From contig JAJDZJ010000021.1 of assembly GCA_022824685.1 (NCBI GenBank), positions 1-43,724 on the forward strand: DNA of 43,724 nt. The letters are read 5' to 3'. Below, one piece after another: positions 26,951 to 36,009 of the stretch. Below the pieces are notes generated by a model. The model was not told where the DNA came from, made no database searches, and worked only from the letters and a program-made list of their open reading frames with translations. A program made the position numbers and the translations under genes. Within the stretch, counting starts at the first letter, position 1; each line of letters begins with the position of its first letter. The stretch is from Caldilineaceae bacterium. GTDB taxonomy: Bacteria; Chloroflexota; Anaerolineae; Caldilineales; Caldilineaceae.

Positions 26951-28300
26951 ATGAAACGAGTTCTGATCCTCCTCGGACTGGTCGTTGTTCTGGCGGCTGC
27001 CGCCTGGGCATACGTGACCTATGTCGACCCATCTCTTCTGCCCCAAACTTCCGACTCGACCGGTGATGAAGAACTGGAAGCGTCGCCTGAGGATGCCGCC
27101 TCCGACCTCGACTCCGTAATCTGGGCCTCGGGCAAGCTTCTCCCCACAGTTTGGGCCAATTTGGCCCCGCTCCAGGGTGGGATCGTGCAGACGCTTCCCG
27201 TCGCGGAGGGCGACTGGGTGGAGGCGGGCGACCTGCTCGTACAGCTCGAAAACCCCGCCGCCGCCGGCCAGGTCGATATAGCTGCCGCAACCGTCGCCGA
27301 AGCAGAGGCTGCCCACGCCAAGTTGCTGGCAGGGGCAAGCGAAGCCGAGACTGCCGCGGCACAGGCGGGCATCGCAACCGCTGAAGCGCAGGTTTCGCTC
27401 GCCGCCGGCAGGCTGTTGGAGGCGCAAAAAACCGTCGAATTCTACGAAGTGGAAGTTCGGATCGCGCTGGAACGCCACAATGAGCTTGCCGCCGGCCCCA
27501 CCGAGGCGGAACGCGCCGCGGCCGCCGCACGCGTCGAAGTCGCGCAGGCCGCCCTCGATCACGCCCAAGCAGCCTACAACGCCGTTCGCGGTGACCCCAA
27601 CATCGGCAGCACGCAGCTGGAGGCCCTCCAATTGCAGCAGGCAACCAAGTCACTCGAAGCGGCCAAGGCGGAATTCGCAGTCGCTACCCAGGGCGCCACA
27701 CAGCAACAACTTGCCGTAGCGACTTCAATCATCGAGGAAGCCCGCTCGCGCGTGGCAATGGCCGAAAGCCAGATCCCGGCCGCGCAGGCCGCCGTCCAGT
27801 CGGCGGAGGCCGCGCTGGCCAGCTCACAGGCAAACCTGCGCAGAACGGTAGAAGGCGCCTCCCCTGAAGATGTCGCCGTTTCTCTGGCGCGCATCGGCAC
27901 CGCCAAAGCGCAGCTTGCCAGCGCGCAGGCCCACGTTGCCCAGTCCCGGATCGTGGCGCCTTTCCCCGGCCAGGTAGGCGCCCTTCTCGTTCGGAGCGGC
28001 GAACTCGTTTCCCCTGGGCAAGCCCTCGTCCTTCTCGGCGATACTGGCAATATGCACGTCGAAACGACCGACCTGCGCGAAACCGACGTCGTCCAATTGC
28101 GCAGCGGCCAACAGGTGGAAGTCACATTCGACTCGCTGCCCGACCGTATCTTTAGCGGGCTCATCACACACATCGCCCCGGTCAGCACCACCGACAGGGG
28201 TAGCACCAACTTCACCGTTCATGTGGATGTCCCGAGTCTGGACCAAGACCTGCGCTGGGGAATGACCGCCTTCGTGAACATTCTCGTTTCGCCCCAATAG
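26951..28300 (+). CDS. HlyD/MacA-family periplasmic adaptor (membrane fusion protein)
   Basis: 449 residues from the ATG at 26951, with AAGGA six bases upstream; the frame overlaps the permease end further upstream. Residues 4-22 are a membrane anchor (VLILLGLVVVLAAAAWAYV), followed by an acidic linker. The first lipoyl half is seen in LAPLQGGIVQTLPVAEGDWV and the second in VAPFPGQVGALLVRSGELV. Between them lies a very Ala-rich coiled-coil hairpin of about 200 residues. The beta-barrel part follows (RSGQQVEVTFDSLPDRIFSG). Such proteins connect an inner-membrane exporter to the outside. If the cell has a single membrane, it may instead act as an exterior accessory. Confidence 0.9.
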   Translation: MKRVLILLGLVVVLAAAAWAYVTYVDPSLLPQTSDSTGDEELEASPEDAASDLDSVIWASGKLLPTVWANLAPLQGGIVQTLPVAEGDWVEAGDLLVQLENPAAAGQVDIAAATVAEAEAAHAKLLAGASEAETAAAQAGIATAEAQVSLAAGRLLEAQKTVEFYEVEVRIALERHNELAAGPTEAERAAAAARVEVAQAALDHAQAAYNAVRGDPNIGSTQLEALQLQQATKSLEAAKAEFAVATQGATQQQLAVATSIIEEARSRVAMAESQIPAAQAAVQSAEAALASSQANLRRTVEGASPEDVAVSLARIGTAKAQLASAQAHVAQSRIVAPFPGQVGALLVRSGELVSPGQALVLLGDTGNMHVETTDLRETDVVQLRSGQQVEVTFDSLPDRIFSGLITHIAPVSTTDRGSTNFTVHVDVPSLDQDLRWGMTAFVNILVSPQ

Positions 28301-28460
28301 CCGGACCCGAAAGGATCGTCACCGATCCGGACCGGCCTGAATCTCTGGGGGAGGCGAAAGTTGCGTTGCCCTCGTTCCGCGATCGCCGGGTCAGGCCGAT
28401 CCCCATGCTGCGCCAACTGTGTGCGCGTTAACTGATATGCAGCCAGAACTCGAACAGAGA

Positions 28461-29327
28461 ATGTCCAACCACCAGCCAATTATTCGTGTTGAAGACCTGA
28501 CGAAAACCTACGGCAGCGGTGAAACGGCAGTTCGCGCCCTCGACGCGCTCTCGGTCGAAGTGCAAACAGGGGAGTTCGTCGCCGTCATGGGGCCCAGCGG
28601 CTGCGGAAAAAGCACGCTCCTCAACATGCTCGGCGCGTTGGACCAGCCCACCGACGGCAAAGTCTGGGTCGCCGGCGAAGACCTTTCAAAGCTGAAAAAT
28701 GTGGACCAGTTTAGAGCGAAGACTGTCGGATTTGTCTTTCAACTGCACAACCTGCTTCCGACCATGACGGCACAGGAAAACATCGAAGTGCCGCTCCAGG
28801 GCCAGATGGGCAGCCGCAAAGAGCGCCGCGAGCGGGCCGCCCATCTTCTCGACCTCGTCGGTCTGGGCGACCGCAGTCATCATCTGCCCGGCCAGCTGTC
28901 AGGCGGCCAGCGACAGCGCGTAGCGATTGCCCGTTCCCTCGCCAACAGCCCCGCCCTGATCCTGGCCGATGAACCCAGCGGCGCGCTCGACAGCCAGAGC
29001 AGCGAGGATATCATGGCACTCCTCGCCCAGTTGAACGAAAGCCAGGGGACCTCCATCGTCGTCGTTACCCACGACCGCCGTGTTGCCCAGGCGACCCAGC
29101 GCATCCTGCGCATGCAGGACGGCAGAATCGTCACCGATCACCGCATCACCGACCCAATCGAAGAAGATCTGCGTATGTTTGCCCAGAGCCAGTTCGGCCA
29201 GTCTCTCTTGGCAAATAACCCCTCCCTCGAAAAGTTCATCCAGGAACGTGACATCGCAGCCCTGCGACACCTTCTCCAGGCGTACGACGTAGAGGCATCC
29301 AACCCCGAAAACTCCGGTTCCTCCTGA
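28461..29327 (+). CDS. ABC transporter ATP-binding protein, MacB/LolD type
   Basis: ATPase of the export module, about 288 residues. The ATG at 28461 is taken; in-frame starts at 28419 and 28437 are possible. Walker A GPSGCGKST, Q-loop FVFQLHNLLPTMT, signature LSGGQRQRVAIARSL, Walker B LILADEPSGALDS and the switch His in VVVTHDRR are all intact. The order and spacing match the LolD/MacB-type class, which pairs with FtsX-like permeases. The protein extends about 65 residues past the normal end (DLRMFAQSQFGQSLLANNPS and on), an acidic, helical tail that is not part of the standard ATPase. Confidence 0.93.
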   Translation: MSNHQPIIRVEDLTKTYGSGETAVRALDALSVEVQTGEFVAVMGPSGCGKSTLLNMLGALDQPTDGKVWVAGEDLSKLKNVDQFRAKTVGFVFQLHNLLPTMTAQENIEVPLQGQMGSRKERRERAAHLLDLVGLGDRSHHLPGQLSGGQRQRVAIARSLANSPALILADEPSGALDSQSSEDIMALLAQLNESQGTSIVVVTHDRRVAQATQRILRMQDGRIVTDHRITDPIEEDLRMFAQSQFGQSLLANNPSLEKFIQERDIAALRHLLQAYDVEASNPENSGSS

Positions 29328-29595
29328 AACACGCTTCTTCCAACCAGTAACACGCCCCTCCCACTATCCTCCGCTCCCTCTCAATTTCCCCCAACGCAAA
29401 CCGCCCCTTCATCTACACTCCCCCGACCCTCTCAAAACCCCTGTCCGCCTCAACCGCACTTTGCCTCTTCCCTCCGTCTCCCCCAGGGGATGACCCTCCG
29501 CTCGCCCTTCGCAGTTCTCCGCCGTTCTCCGTGCCCCTCCGTGTCCCTCCGTGGATCAACCGCCGTTCACCCCTCGCCTTCCCACCCCCTACACG
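29328..29595. repeat. Pyrimidine-rich intergenic spacer with dispersed CTCCGTG repeat
   Basis: About 270 bases between two convergent genes, almost purely C/T on the plus strand. Positions 29529-29559 hold a copy of the dispersed repeat (CCGTGCCCCTCCGTG, then CCGTGGATCAA). No gene or clear terminator hairpin with a T-run is seen. Confidence 0.5.
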
Positions 29596-30576
29596 TCACC
29601 CAGCATCCAAGACCTTGCGCAACTGCGTCGGCGAGATATTGCCTCCGCTCAAAATCAGCGCAACCCTCTTCCCCGCCAGCTCCTCTCCCATCTGCAAAAG
29701 CGCCGCCAGCGGCGATGCCCCGGCCGGCTCCGCCAGAGTCTTTGCCGTCTCCAGATACATTCGGACCGCCGCAAACATCTCCGCCTCCGAAACTGTCACA
29801 AAACTGTCCAGATGCTCCCACAGAATCGACTGCGGCAACATGTACGGCGCCCCGGTCGCCAGCCCTTCGGCAGCCGTCCGGTTTGGCGCTTCCCGCCAGG
29901 CCCGGTCCTGCCAGGCCAGATAGGCCGCGGGCGACGCCTCCGCGCATACCGCCACCGTCCGTATCGCCGGATTGACCGTCTTGGCCGCAATCGACGCGCC
30001 CGATGCGCCGCTGCCTCCTCCAACCGGCACGATGATCGCCTCAATGTCCGGCCTCTCCTGCAACACTTCCAGCGTATGCGTCGCCACGCCCGCAATCAGC
30101 GCCGGTTCATCGCCCGATGAAACGAACCGCAGCCCCTCCTCCTCTGCAATCCGCTCCCCGCTACGCTTGGCCGCCTCAAAGTCTTCCCCGTTCAACCGCA
30201 CATCCGCGCCGTTTGCGATCATCGCCTTCAGCTTGACCGGATTCGCGTTCTCAGGAACTGAAATCACAGCCCTGACCCCAAACAGTCGCGCCGCGTACGC
30301 CACCGACTGGCCGTGATTGCCGGTGGAAGCCGTAACCACGCCTTGCCTGCGCTGCGCTGCAGACAGCCTCGCCATGAAATTGATGCCCCCGCGCAGCTTG
30401 AACGCGCCGATTGGCAGATAGTTTTCGTGCTTCACCCACACCTCGGCGCCCGTGGCCTCGTCCAGCACAGGATAGTTGTGCAACGGCGTCGGCGTCAGGT
30501 AGCGGCGCAACACCAACTGCGCTTCCAGAATGTCGGCAAAACTTGGCCGCGCAGGCAGATCGGAATTCGTAGTCAT
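29596..30576 (-). CDS. PLP-dependent threonine/serine dehydratase-like enzyme
   Basis: Fold-type II PLP enzyme, 326 residues, the length of catabolic threonine dehydratases and related hydroxyectoine-pathway EutB proteins without a regulatory domain. The Schiff-base Lys is in PIGAFKLRGGINF (about residue 60), the substrate loop in TASTGNHGQSVAYAARLFG, and the phosphate loop in VPVGGGSGASG, where the usual GGGGLxxG is slightly altered. SGGNIS near the end contacts the pyridine nitrogen. It most likely deaminates a beta-hydroxy amino acid to a 2-oxo acid and ammonia, but the exact substrate is open. It is a single minus-strand gene. Confidence 0.88.
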   Translation of the reverse strand: MTTNSDLPARPSFADILEAQLVLRRYLTPTPLHNYPVLDEATGAEVWVKHENYLPIGAFKLRGGINFMARLSAAQRRQGVVTASTGNHGQSVAYAARLFGVRAVISVPENANPVKLKAMIANGADVRLNGEDFEAAKRSGERIAEEEGLRFVSSGDEPALIAGVATHTLEVLQERPDIEAIIVPVGGGSGASGASIAAKTVNPAIRTVAVCAEASPAAYLAWQDRAWREAPNRTAAEGLATGAPYMLPQSILWEHLDSFVTVSEAEMFAAVRMYLETAKTLAEPAGASPLAALLQMGEELAGKRVALILSGGNISPTQLRKVLDAG

Positions 30577-30604
30577 TGCGTCTTCAAACTTTCCTTTCTG
30601 GGTA

Positions 30605-30630
30605 GGGTGCGACCGAACTCAGTCCCACCC
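30605..30630. repeat. REP-like imperfect palindrome
   Basis: GGGTGCGACCG (30605-30615) and CAGTCCCACCC (30620-30630) form an 11-bp stem with two mismatches around a four-base loop. It lies just upstream of the dehydratase gene. It differs in sequence from the CTGTAGGGGCG-type elements in the window, so it represents a separate palindrome type. Confidence 0.5.
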
Positions 30631-30830
30631 AACATTTCATTGTCAGCCAGCCCTCGTTGAATCACGCCAAAGCCCGCCCACAAAACTGCGCGCGGCTCGC
30701 GAGCGCCCTACTTTCCCCCTCCTCAGACTCCCCTCCCCACCATTACTGTCCGTGATCCAGACACTGCTTCTCCTGGGCCCCATCGCGGATAGGTTGCGTC
30801 GCCCTGTCTCTCCGTGGCGCCCCGCAACGC

Positions 30831-32379
30831 TCAATCACCCGCCGCCATCGGCATCACCGCAATCTCTCCGCCGACAACCGGCGCGAAGTCCATCCGATCC
30901 AGAACGTCCGCCTGAACGTCAATGCCGGGCGCAACCTCCCGCAGACGCATTCCCTCGGGCGTCAGCTCAAATACCGCCCGCTCCGTAACGCAAATCACCT
31001 CCTGTCCCGTCGCCATCGCCTGCCTGCCGCTGAAGGTGATCTGGTCTACCTCCTCCACCATTTTGCGGACCTGCCCGTATCTCCCTATTCTGACCCGACC
31101 TTCGCTAACCTCATACGCAACGCCCTTGGCCTCGAACGTGCCGCAAAACACAACCTTGCGCGCATTTTGGGCAATATCCATGAATCCGCCCGGTCCCACC
31201 GTGACACCCCCCAAGCGCGAAACATTGACATTCCCTGCCCCGTCCATCTCGCCAAAGCCGAGAAACGCGATGTCCAATCCGCCCCCGCTGTACAGGTCAA
31301 ACTGGGAAGGTGAATCGATCATGCAGCTTGCATTGCGTGCAAAACCGAAAAGCGCGCCGTCCAGTAGCTCTCCCCCATACGTGCCATGCTCAATCGTCTG
31401 GTAATAGCGATCCGTTTCGCCCCGCGCCGCCACCAGTTTCGCCACACCGTCAGGGATGCCAAAGCCAAAGTTGATCACCGCGTTCTCTTTAAGCTCCCGC
31501 GCTGCCCTGTACGCGATAACCGCCCGCGCGCCCGATGCTTCAAAACCTTCCCGACCTTCTCCCTTCCTCTCCTCCTCGGCCGCCTCACCTCCTTTCTGGC
31601 CGGAAATCGCCGGGTCATATAAAAAAGCGTGGCACTGCTGCTGGTCCGGTACGACAACCACCGCATCCACAAGCGCCCCAGGGATCCTCACCTGCCTCGC
31701 CGGAAGCCGGCCCCGTTCCACCAGACTCCGCACCTGAACGATCACCTTCCCTCCGCTGTTGTGCGCCGCCAGGGCCAGGGCGAACGCCTCCAGGTTCGCA
31801 GGCTCCTCCTCCATGCTTATATTTCCGTCCGCGTCCGCATAGCTTCCCCTAAGCGCCGCGATATCCACGGGAAAAGGCAGATAGCGCAACAATGTCCGCT
31901 CCCCTATCACGATCAGCTCCACCAGTTTGTCCTGGGCCGATCTGTTCATCCTCCCGCCGTCCTGACGCGGGTCGACGAAAGTGCCCAAGCCCCACGTGCG
32001 TGATCAGGCCCGGACGCCCTGCCCCGATCTCCCGCATCAACTGCGAAGTAACTCCGGACGGCAGCACATACGCCTCGATCTTCTCCTCTCGCGCCAGGGC
32101 CTGCATGCGGGGGGACCAGATCCAGTGCCCTCCAATCACCTTGCGCACCAACCCCTCATATGCCAGCCGGTTAAGGCCGCGCCTGTCACGGTCGCCCAGC
32201 CCAAGCGCATGGACAACGCGCAGCCCAACCGGGCCGCCGGTGGCCAGAAAGCGCTCCTCGATCGCTGCCAGCAGCGCGTCGGGCTCCACAAGCCCGCCGC
32301 CGCCGCCCAATACGCCCATCGTCGCGCCTTCAGGCACGATCTCCGCCGCTTCCCTAACGTCGATTACCTTGTTTCGCAT
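30831..32379 (-). pseudogene. Family I CoA-transferase (YdiF/propionate CoA-transferase-like), frameshifted
   Basis: The N-terminal frame (32379 down to 31849) starts MRNKVIDVREAAEIVPEGAT and has the CoA-transferase glycine pattern VLGGGGGLVEPDALLAAIEE. It leaves the family at GLITHVGLG. The rest resumes in the next frame as GTFVDPRQDGGRMN and runs to 30831. One extra base in the CCCC run at 31990-31993 explains the break: the span is 1549 bases, and removing one gives 515 codons plus stop, near the 530 of YdiF. The catalytic Glu is present in TIEHGTYGG (codon at 31389-31391). Family members exchange CoA between short-chain acids. It is either a recent pseudogene or an indel error; it lies six bases after the reductase gene, so they form one operon. 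Confidence 0.85.
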
Positions 32380-32385
32380 CGAGTT

Positions 32386-33327
32386 CTATCCCAGATAGTG
32401 GCTCTCCAGCCCCTTCACAGCAGCCACCAGCGTCTTGTTCACAGGGGTGGCAATGCCACGCAGCCGGGCCAGTCGCACCACAGCGCCGTTGATCACGTCA
32501 ATCTCGCATGGCCTGCGGTTGAGGATGTCCACACACAGGCTGGATTTATTGTCGCCCGTTCCCGTCGGACCCGCGATCTGATCGATTACCTCTCTCGTCT
32601 CTCCCGCATTCAGTTCAACTCCCTCTGCCCGCGCCACCTCCACCGCCTCGTCCAGCGCCTCATACGCCGTCTCCCGCAGTGCCGGCACGGCAAACACCTG
32701 TTTGATCGTCAAATTGGCGATCGCCGACGTAGGGCTGATCGCGATGTTCGCAAGCAGCTTCTTCCAGATCGCTTGACGAACATCCGCCACCGCCGAAGTC
32801 GGCAGCCCCGCCCTGTCCAGCGCGCTCGCGATTCGCTCCGCCCTCTCGCTCAGCCCCCCTCCCATTTCGCCAATCTGCGTCGGCAAACTGCCGAAGTTCC
32901 GCACCGCGCCGGCTCCTTCCACCGCCGCCCCTTGCGCGGTCACGCCGCCCATCACCCGCTCCATACCAATAACCTCGCCAATGTTCTCCTCATTCCCCAG
33001 GCCGTTCTGAAAACTGATGGCAACACTGTCCTCGCGCAGCAAATGAGCCACGCGGCCAACCGCCCGCCGCGTGTACGGCGCCTTGCACTGCACAAAGAGT
33101 ACGTCGACCGCCTCCAGCCCGCCAGGGTCGGTCGTCGCCCGCACCCGAATACTTCGATCCCCTCCGTAACCGAGCATTTGCAGCCCGTCCCTGTTGATGC
33201 GGTCAACGTGCTCCTGCCACACATCGATCAGCGTAACGTCCAGACCCCCTTCAGCTAGCAACCCGCCAAAGAGACAGCCCATCGCCCCGGCCCCCACCAC
33301 CGCAATCCTCGGTTGCCAATCACCCAT
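32386..33327 (-). CDS. Ketopantoate reductase (PanE/ApbA)-family 2-oxo acid reductase
   Basis: 313 residues from the ATG at 33327, with GAGGAG upstream; an earlier in-frame start has no such site. The Rossmann NADP-binding loop is IAVVGAGAMGCLFGGLLAEG at the N-terminus. The family's catalytic Lys and Asn region is KKLLANIAISPTSAI around residue 185, and the C-terminal domain ends with DNKSSLCVDILNRRPCEID and NGAVVRLA. Biosynthetic PanE makes pantoate, but many members reduce other 2-oxo acids. Sharing an operon with a CoA-transferase suggests a catabolic role. That role is inferred. Confidence 0.88.
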   Translation of the reverse strand: MGDWQPRIAVVGAGAMGCLFGGLLAEGGLDVTLIDVWQEHVDRINRDGLQMLGYGGDRSIRVRATTDPGGLEAVDVLFVQCKAPYTRRAVGRVAHLLREDSVAISFQNGLGNEENIGEVIGMERVMGGVTAQGAAVEGAGAVRNFGSLPTQIGEMGGGLSERAERIASALDRAGLPTSAVADVRQAIWKKLLANIAISPTSAIANLTIKQVFAVPALRETAYEALDEAVEVARAEGVELNAGETREVIDQIAGPTGTGDNKSSLCVDILNRRPCEIDVINGAVVRLARLRGIATPVNKTLVAAVKGLESHYLG

Positions 33328-33435
33328 AAAAAGCTCCTCACTATCCCTGTTCAAGAATCTGATCTGTCCTACAGAGGCAAATCAACTGCACAGATGCCGT
33401 CCCCAATCTTCAGTTCCAACATATGCAATCCCCCT

Positions 33436-33720
33436 TCACCTCTGCCTTACTTCGCTCAACCCCTGTAGGGGCGCCCCTTGTGGGCGCCCATGCCCGTCCC
33501 CTGCACCTCTCCCTTACTTCGCATACCCCCTGTAGGGGCGTCCCTTGTGGGCGCCCAAGCCCGTCCCCTTCACCGCTCCTTTACTTCGCTCACACCCTGT
33601 AGGGGCGTCCCTTGTGGGCGCCCAAGCCCCTCCGCACAGAATCATTCCTCCCACCAGAGACGCCAACACGTCCTTCGCGCTCTTCTCCCCGCCGTTCCCC
33701 TGCTCCTCCGTGGATCCAAT
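33436..33720. repeat. Three-copy REP-like array, 67-bp period
   Basis: CTGTAGGGGCG starts at 33463, 33530 and 33597, exactly 67 bases apart. Each copy contains a GGGCG(T)CCC/GGGCGCCC stem with a TTGT-type loop and an inter-copy part ending in TTACTTCGC. Only the last copy has the longer tail found elsewhere (CTCCGCACAGAA and on to GACGCCAACACG, about 33663). At 33703-33720 a copy of the other dispersed repeat (CTCCTCCGTGGATCCAAT) follows. Open frames running through here are made by the repeat. Confidence 0.8.
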
Positions 33721-33738
33721 GTGTTGAAGTTCTCCCTC

Positions 33739-33768
33739 TTGACTTTAGCAAACCACTCCGTCTACAAT
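33739..33768 (+). promoter_or_regulatory. Candidate promoter of the SixA-type phosphatase gene
   Basis: TTGACT (33739-33744) and TACAAT (33763-33768) are 18 bases apart. Transcription would start near 33775, giving a leader of about 55 bases before the ATG at 33832. An in-frame ATG at 33772 is too close to the -10 box to be on the transcript. Confidence 0.5.
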
Positions 33769-33831
33769 AGAATGAACCTTTCAAGGAAATACCCTATTTG
33801 CCTTGCTTTGGTCATTGAGAGCGCAACCGCA

Positions 33832-34350
33832 ATGAACAACCGCTACGTAACAATTCTTCGCCACGCCAGAGCCAGGCAAAACAGCCCCTCAGGCGGTGAT
33901 GTCGACCGCCCCCTCGCAAAGAGCGGGTTCAGGCAGCTGCAGCGAGTCTGCCAGACTTTGAAGAGGGTAAAGGAAAGGCCGGACTGGATCGTCTCCTCCC
34001 CCGCCTTGCGCACGCGTCAAACCGCCGAACGGGTTGCCGAACTGATCGGCTATACCAGTAACGTCGGCTGGAACGACCGCATCTACGCCGCCGCGCCCTA
34101 CACCCTGCTAAACATTCTTCAGGAGACCCACGACAGCGCCGACCACGTTCTCCTCATAGGACACAACCCCGGCGCCGCCCAGTTGGTTGCCGGACTCTGC
34201 TCCGGCGCAGATAGCCGTGTCAATCTGCGCTTCCCTACGGCCGGCCTGGCCCACTTTGAGGTAGACATTGCCCGCTGGCGCCAGTTGCGCTGGGGAAACT
34301 GCGAACTCCGCTTCCTCATCGCGCCCCGCTTCCTCAAAGGGCTGCAATAG
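33832..34350 (+). CDS. SixA-type histidine phosphatase superfamily protein
   Basis: 172 residues from the ATG at 33832. The phosphohistidine-forming motif is present as ILRHARARQNSPSGGD (Arg-His-Ala rather than Arg-His-Gly), followed by RPLAKSGFRQLQRV, the second Arg region in IVSSPALRTRQTAERVAELI, and the second catalytic His in LLIGHNPGAAQLVAGL. This is the short SixA-like branch, which removes phosphate from phosphohistidine proteins in E. coli. The substrate here is unknown. It is a single plus-strand gene between minus-strand genes with its own likely promoter. Confidence 0.88.
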   Translation: MNNRYVTILRHARARQNSPSGGDVDRPLAKSGFRQLQRVCQTLKRVKERPDWIVSSPALRTRQTAERVAELIGYTSNVGWNDRIYAAAPYTLLNILQETHDSADHVLLIGHNPGAAQLVAGLCSGADSRVNLRFPTAGLAHFEVDIARWRQLRWGNCELRFLIAPRFLKGLQ

Positions 34351-34386
34351 GCCCCCGGGTGCCCCGGCAGGTTGCTTTTGGGTCCC

Positions 34387-35733
34387 CTAGCCAAAGACAA
34401 AGCGGTCCAGATAACCGTTGCGAAACTTCCCTTTCGGATCCATCGACCTTTGCAGCGCCTTGTAATCCGCCAACCTCGGGTAGGCCGCCTGCACCGCCTC
34501 AGGCGACATCGTGAACAACTTGCCCCAGTGCGGACGCACCTCGAACGGGGCCAGCGCCTCCTCCACCAGCGGCATCACCTCGCGCACCGCTGCCCAGTTC
34601 TTCCTCCACGAAAAGTGAATTCCGACCGTCGGCGTTCCGTAACTCTGGCTCAGCCACAACCGGTCTGCAGCCACCGTCCGAATCTCCGATATCCACAGCA
34701 TGTCTTTGAATCTGTCCCGTAAACCCTCTACCGCCTGCACCGCGGGTACAGCATGCCGTCGCGGCACGAAATACTCGGTCTGCAGCTCATCGCCGCTCGC
34801 CGGCGTGCTATCAATCTGAAAGTGATGCAGCCTGTCGTGCCACGCCCCTGGCACGCCCATTTGAACCGTCAGCCCTTCCGTCGACAGACCAGGCACCGGA
34901 TGCAGATCGGTCGCTGCCGCCTTCGCCCCGTAGAGCTCTGAAGGGAGTCCCAGGTCGACCGGCTCCAACCCCGCTTGCTCTCCACTGCCGCTCCCGCCCA
35001 TCAAACCAGTGCGATGCTTGAACCAGACCTGGTTGACCTTGTCCTCTTGCCAGTCAGGGAAGAGACTGACACTGTACGCGCCCGACATGATTTCATCGAA
35101 ATTCTCGTACAACGCGGCCGAAGGCAAGTCTTCATAAACGTACTGCTGCATCGAAAACGCGGGCAGCATTGCCAGGGTCATGCGCGTCACCACCCCGAGT
35201 CCCCCCAGCGCCACCACCGAGCCCTCAAATATCTCACCGTCTTCTTCAAGATTCAGTGTCTTCAGTTCACCGTCTGCCCTGACAATCTCCAGTCCCACGA
35301 CCGCCGTCGCCAAATTGCCATTGCTGTCGCCCGAACCGTGCGTAGCCGTCGAACACGCGCCCGCCACGGTTATGTGCGGCAGCGAAGCCGTATTGTGCAA
35401 TGCGACGCCTTCCGCGTGCATTCGCGTACACAGCTCGCCGTACGTGATGCCGCCGCTGCATGTGACTGTGCCGCGCTCATGGTCGAACGCAACCGGCGCG
35501 TCCAGCCCCTCCAACGAGACGTAGGCCCACGAAGCCTCCCTCGTTACCTCCTGCGTCCCGTCAACGTCGACCTGTCCATCAATCGCCGCTGCGTCGTTAA
35601 AGGAGTGCCGGGCCCCCAGCACCCGCACTTTCCGGCTCCTTCTCACAATCTCCTGCAACGCCTCCAGGGTCCGCGGCGTGTGCAGCGTCCCAGACTCGAA
35701 TCGAATGTTCTCCGACCAATTGCGCAATGACAT
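34387..35733 (-). CDS. FAD-dependent alditol/xylitol oxidase-like enzyme
   Basis: 448 residues from the ATG at 35733 (MSLRNWSENIRF), with GGAGG ten bases upstream. The FAD-binding part shows VRVLGARHSFNDAAAI, whose His is the position of the covalent flavin link in alditol oxidases, then GITYGELCTRMHAEGVAL and LPHITVAGACSTATHGSG. The C-terminal ALO-type domain ends with RPHWGKLF and RSMDPKGKFRNGYLDRFV. These enzymes oxidise alditols or aldonolactones with oxygen, yielding hydrogen peroxide. No signal peptide is seen. It follows the nucleotidyltransferase gene by 276 bases on the same strand. Confidence 0.9.
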   Translation of the reverse strand: MSLRNWSENIRFESGTLHTPRTLEALQEIVRRSRKVRVLGARHSFNDAAAIDGQVDVDGTQEVTREASWAYVSLEGLDAPVAFDHERGTVTCSGGITYGELCTRMHAEGVALHNTASLPHITVAGACSTATHGSGDSNGNLATAVVGLEIVRADGELKTLNLEEDGEIFEGSVVALGGLGVVTRMTLAMLPAFSMQQYVYEDLPSAALYENFDEIMSGAYSVSLFPDWQEDKVNQVWFKHRTGLMGGSGSGEQAGLEPVDLGLPSELYGAKAAATDLHPVPGLSTEGLTVQMGVPGAWHDRLHHFQIDSTPASGDELQTEYFVPRRHAVPAVQAVEGLRDRFKDMLWISEIRTVAADRLWLSQSYGTPTVGIHFSWRKNWAAVREVMPLVEEALAPFEVRPHWGKLFTMSPEAVQAAYPRLADYKALQRSMDPKGKFRNGYLDRFVFG

Positions 35734-36009
35734 CTCCCACAATCCTCCCTCCGCCGATTACCTGCATTTGAACCTTTCCGTCGTGGCCGTCTCAGCCGCC
35801 GGAAACCCACGGCCCGCCCCACCCATGACGTTAGAGTGCTATCCCTTCGCCGGACATTGACGCCAGCTACTTGCCCCCGTCCAAAGGGATAGCGGCTAAA
35901 CTGAATCCTGTGCGGGCGCCTTCAGGCCAAGGCCTGCAGGTCAGTGACACGGCTAACCCATCGCCGCCTTGCAAATCAGAACCGGGCGACTAAGGATGTT
36001 ACTAACTCC

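Noticed and set aside
31981..33258. Plus-strand open frame of 425 codons
   Set aside because: Antisense to the ketopantoate-reductase-like and CoA-transferase genes; low-complexity His/Arg/Pro composition.
33478..33831. Long N-terminal extension of the SixA-type frame
   Set aside because: It is a translation of the 67-bp repeat array upstream of the promoter.
33772..33831. Leaderless start for the SixA-type gene at the ATG at 33772
   Set aside because: The -10 box ends only three bases before this ATG, so it would lie upstream of the likely transcription start.
35923..35936. Perfect CAGGCC/GGCCTG hairpin between the nucleotidyltransferase and oxidase genes
   Set aside because: The stem is short and no T-run follows on either strand, so a terminator cannot be claimed.
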